NCBI GenBank assembly: GCA_025054835.1
Contig: JANWZQ010000084.1
Location: 1-54,440 of the forward strand
DNA: 54,440 nucleotides
DNA from: Chthonomonadaceae bacterium
GTDB lineage: Bacteria; Armatimonadota; Chthonomonadetes; Chthonomonadales; Chthonomonadaceae
Reading direction: 5' to 3'
Positions 53,390 to 54,440 of the stretch are shown here, piece by piece. Each line of letters begins with the position of its first letter. The first letter of the stretch is position 1. Both the position numbers and the translations under genes were made by a program. The notes beneath the pieces were generated by a model that was given only the letters and a program-made list of their open reading frames with translations, made no database searches and was not told the origin of the DNA.

Positions 53390-54440
53390 GAGCTTTTCCT
53401 TTCTCCGCGGCAGCACAGGCGACGACCCCGTTGATGTCCATGATCAGGGCCACACGGCCGTCGCCCAGGATGGTGGCGCCAGAGATCCCCGGGATCTCGC
53501 CGAGGAACTTGCCCAGCGTCTTGATGACGACTTCCTGTTCGCCGATCAAGGTGTCCACCATCAGGCCGTAGTGCTTTCCGGCATGTCCCACGATGACCAC
53601 GTAGCGCACGGCATCCGATGCTGTGACGCGCTCCTGGACCACAGCCACGTTCGGGGACTCCAGTTCGGCAGTCCGGGTCGTTTTGCGCGTTGCGACGGAG
53701 CGCGTGCCCCGTTGTGGAGCTCGGACGCTGTTCCGGCGGGACCGTTTTGTCGGCGTTCCGGCGGGCAGTTCCGGATCTGTTGCCGGTTCTACAGGTGCTG
53801 GCTCTGTCCGGTACAGTGTGCGCTCTGCCGGGGTAGTGCCCTGATCCAGCTGGAACACTTCGCGCAGGCGAATAATCGGCAGGACCCGGCCGCGCTGCAT
53901 GATGACCTCCTGATGATTGACCAGATGGATGTCGCGTTCCGCGATCCGTATGGTCTCTACCACGGAGGCCAGAGGCATGGCGTAGACGCCTCCTGCAACG
54001 TTGACCAGCAGTCCGCGAATGATCGCCAGAGTCAGCGGCATCTTGATGGTGAAGCGCGATCCCATGCCGGGGCGGCTTTCGATGTCGATCTGGGCTCCGA
54101 GCTTCTGCAGGTTGCTCCGCACGATGTCCATGCCGACGCCACGCCCGGAGACGTCCGAGACTACTTTTGCCGTGGAGAAGCCGGGCATGAAAATGATGTT
54201 GAGTGCCTCGCGATCGGAGAGGCGTGCTGCCGCCTCCTCGGTGAGTAGTCCTTTCTTGACCGCGCTGGCGCGCAGTTTTTCCGGGTCCATTCCGCGGCCA
54301 TCGTCTTCGATGGTGATGACGATGTGGTTTTCGGCATGGCAGGCGGCCAGGCGTACGGTTCCGACGCGGGGTTTGCCGGCCTGTTCGCGCTCTTCAGGTA
54401 GCTCAATGCCGTGGTCCACGCTGTTGCGCAGCATGTGGAT
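53379..54440 (-). CDS. cheA: Chemotaxis histidine kinase CheA, C-terminal part (5' end outside window)
   Basis: 353 residues visible. The HATPase has the N-box (HMLRNSVDHGIE), DDGRGMDPEKL and GRGVGMDIVRSNL; the C-terminal P5/CheW-like domain has LAIIRGLLVNVAGGVYAMPLA and HYGLMVDTLIGEQEVVIKTLG. An unusual insertion of about 80 residues (53601-53843) splits P5. It is Arg/Thr/Ser-rich (TKRSRRNSVRAPQRGTRSVA) and looks disordered. HisKA, P1 and P2 are outside the window. Followed by the HDOD gene with overlap. Confidence 0.92.
   Translation of the reverse strand: MHMLRNSVDHGIELPEEREQAGKPRVGTVRLAACHAENHIVITIEDDGRGMDPEKLRASAVKKGLLTEEAAARLSDREALNIIFMPGFSTAKVVSDVSGRGVGMDIVRSNLQKLGAQIDIESRPGMGSRFTIKMPLTLAIIRGLLVNVAGGVYAMPLASVVETIRIAERDIHLVNHQEVIMQRGRVLPIIRLREVFQLDQGTTPAERTLYRTEPAPVEPATDPELPAGTPTKRSRRNSVRAPQRGTRSVATRKTTRTAELESPNVAVVQERVTASDAVRYVVIVGHAGKHYGLMVDTLIGEQEVVIKTLGKFLGEIPGISGATILGDGRVALIMDINGVVACAAAEKGKAHAA

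Overview
The window is GC-rich, gene-dense bacterial chromosome. No intergenic gap exceeds about 300 bp. I saw no rRNA, tRNA, CRISPR array, insertion sequence or phage gene. The gene mix includes DUF1501 and DUF1800 secreted proteins, a dockerin-tailed nuclease-like protein, a SpoIVB-type S55 peptidase fused to a propeller, GH95 and GH42-like glycosidases, PyrR-controlled pyrimidine genes, hslV with a short propeptide, TatA, and CheA/HDOD signalling. This suggests a free-living, carbohydrate-using bacterium of the Armatimonadota or a related deep lineage. The assignment is inferred from gene content only.

Layout. 1-846: 3' end of a GH95 fucosidase-type enzyme. 880-9533 (minus strand): efp, a Cys-rich membrane protein, an accB-like gene, a pseudopilin, an accC-like gene, a 1172-aa GH42-like protein with Arg-rich tails, a small ORF and moaC. 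9751-14457 (plus): dockerin nuclease-like protein, sugar isomerase-like TIM barrel, tatA, zinc-ribbon/TM protein, CPA2 antiporter. 14471-20136 (minus): S55-propeller giant, hisI, hisF. 20267-23534 (plus): two cyclophilins and a KimA-like transporter, with the first cyclophilin and hisF served by back-to-back promoters. 23539-27228 (minus): nucleoside-type ABC importer without its binding protein. 27515-29927 (plus): small ORF, hslV, DUF1501. 29936-31478 (minus): prenyl synthase and pyroglutamyl peptidase. 31671-35261 (plus): four-gene double ABC exporter. 35289-43403 (minus): a PyrR-attenuated operon pyrR-pyrB-pyrC-amidohydrolase-carA, followed by lepB and a GT39-like protein. 43400-50987 (minus): DUF2237, PrpD-like, penicillin acylase, DUF1501/DUF1800 pair and a membrane protein. 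51211-52341 (plus): MarR-wrbA pair behind an AT-rich palindromic operator. 52484-54440 (minus): HDOD protein and the 3' part of cheA.

The most unusual part is the efp-accB-accC neighbourhood. The AccB homologue has Asn where the biotinylated Lys should be (ESMN instead of E-A/S-M-K). The AccC homologue has a one-residue insertion and several substitutions in otherwise near-invariant active-site motifs. A pseudopilin gene sits between them with no spacing. Together these suggest a divergent, possibly biotin-independent AccB/AccC module, or a regulatory pseudo-BCCP, rather than the ordinary acetyl-CoA carboxylase pair.

Other notable points are the complete promoter, PyrR box and terminator upstream of pyrR, the shared -35 element between hisF and a cyclophilin with a nearly leaderless hisF mRNA, the palindromic operator before marR-wrbA, and the Arg-rich disordered segments in both the GH42-like protein and CheA.
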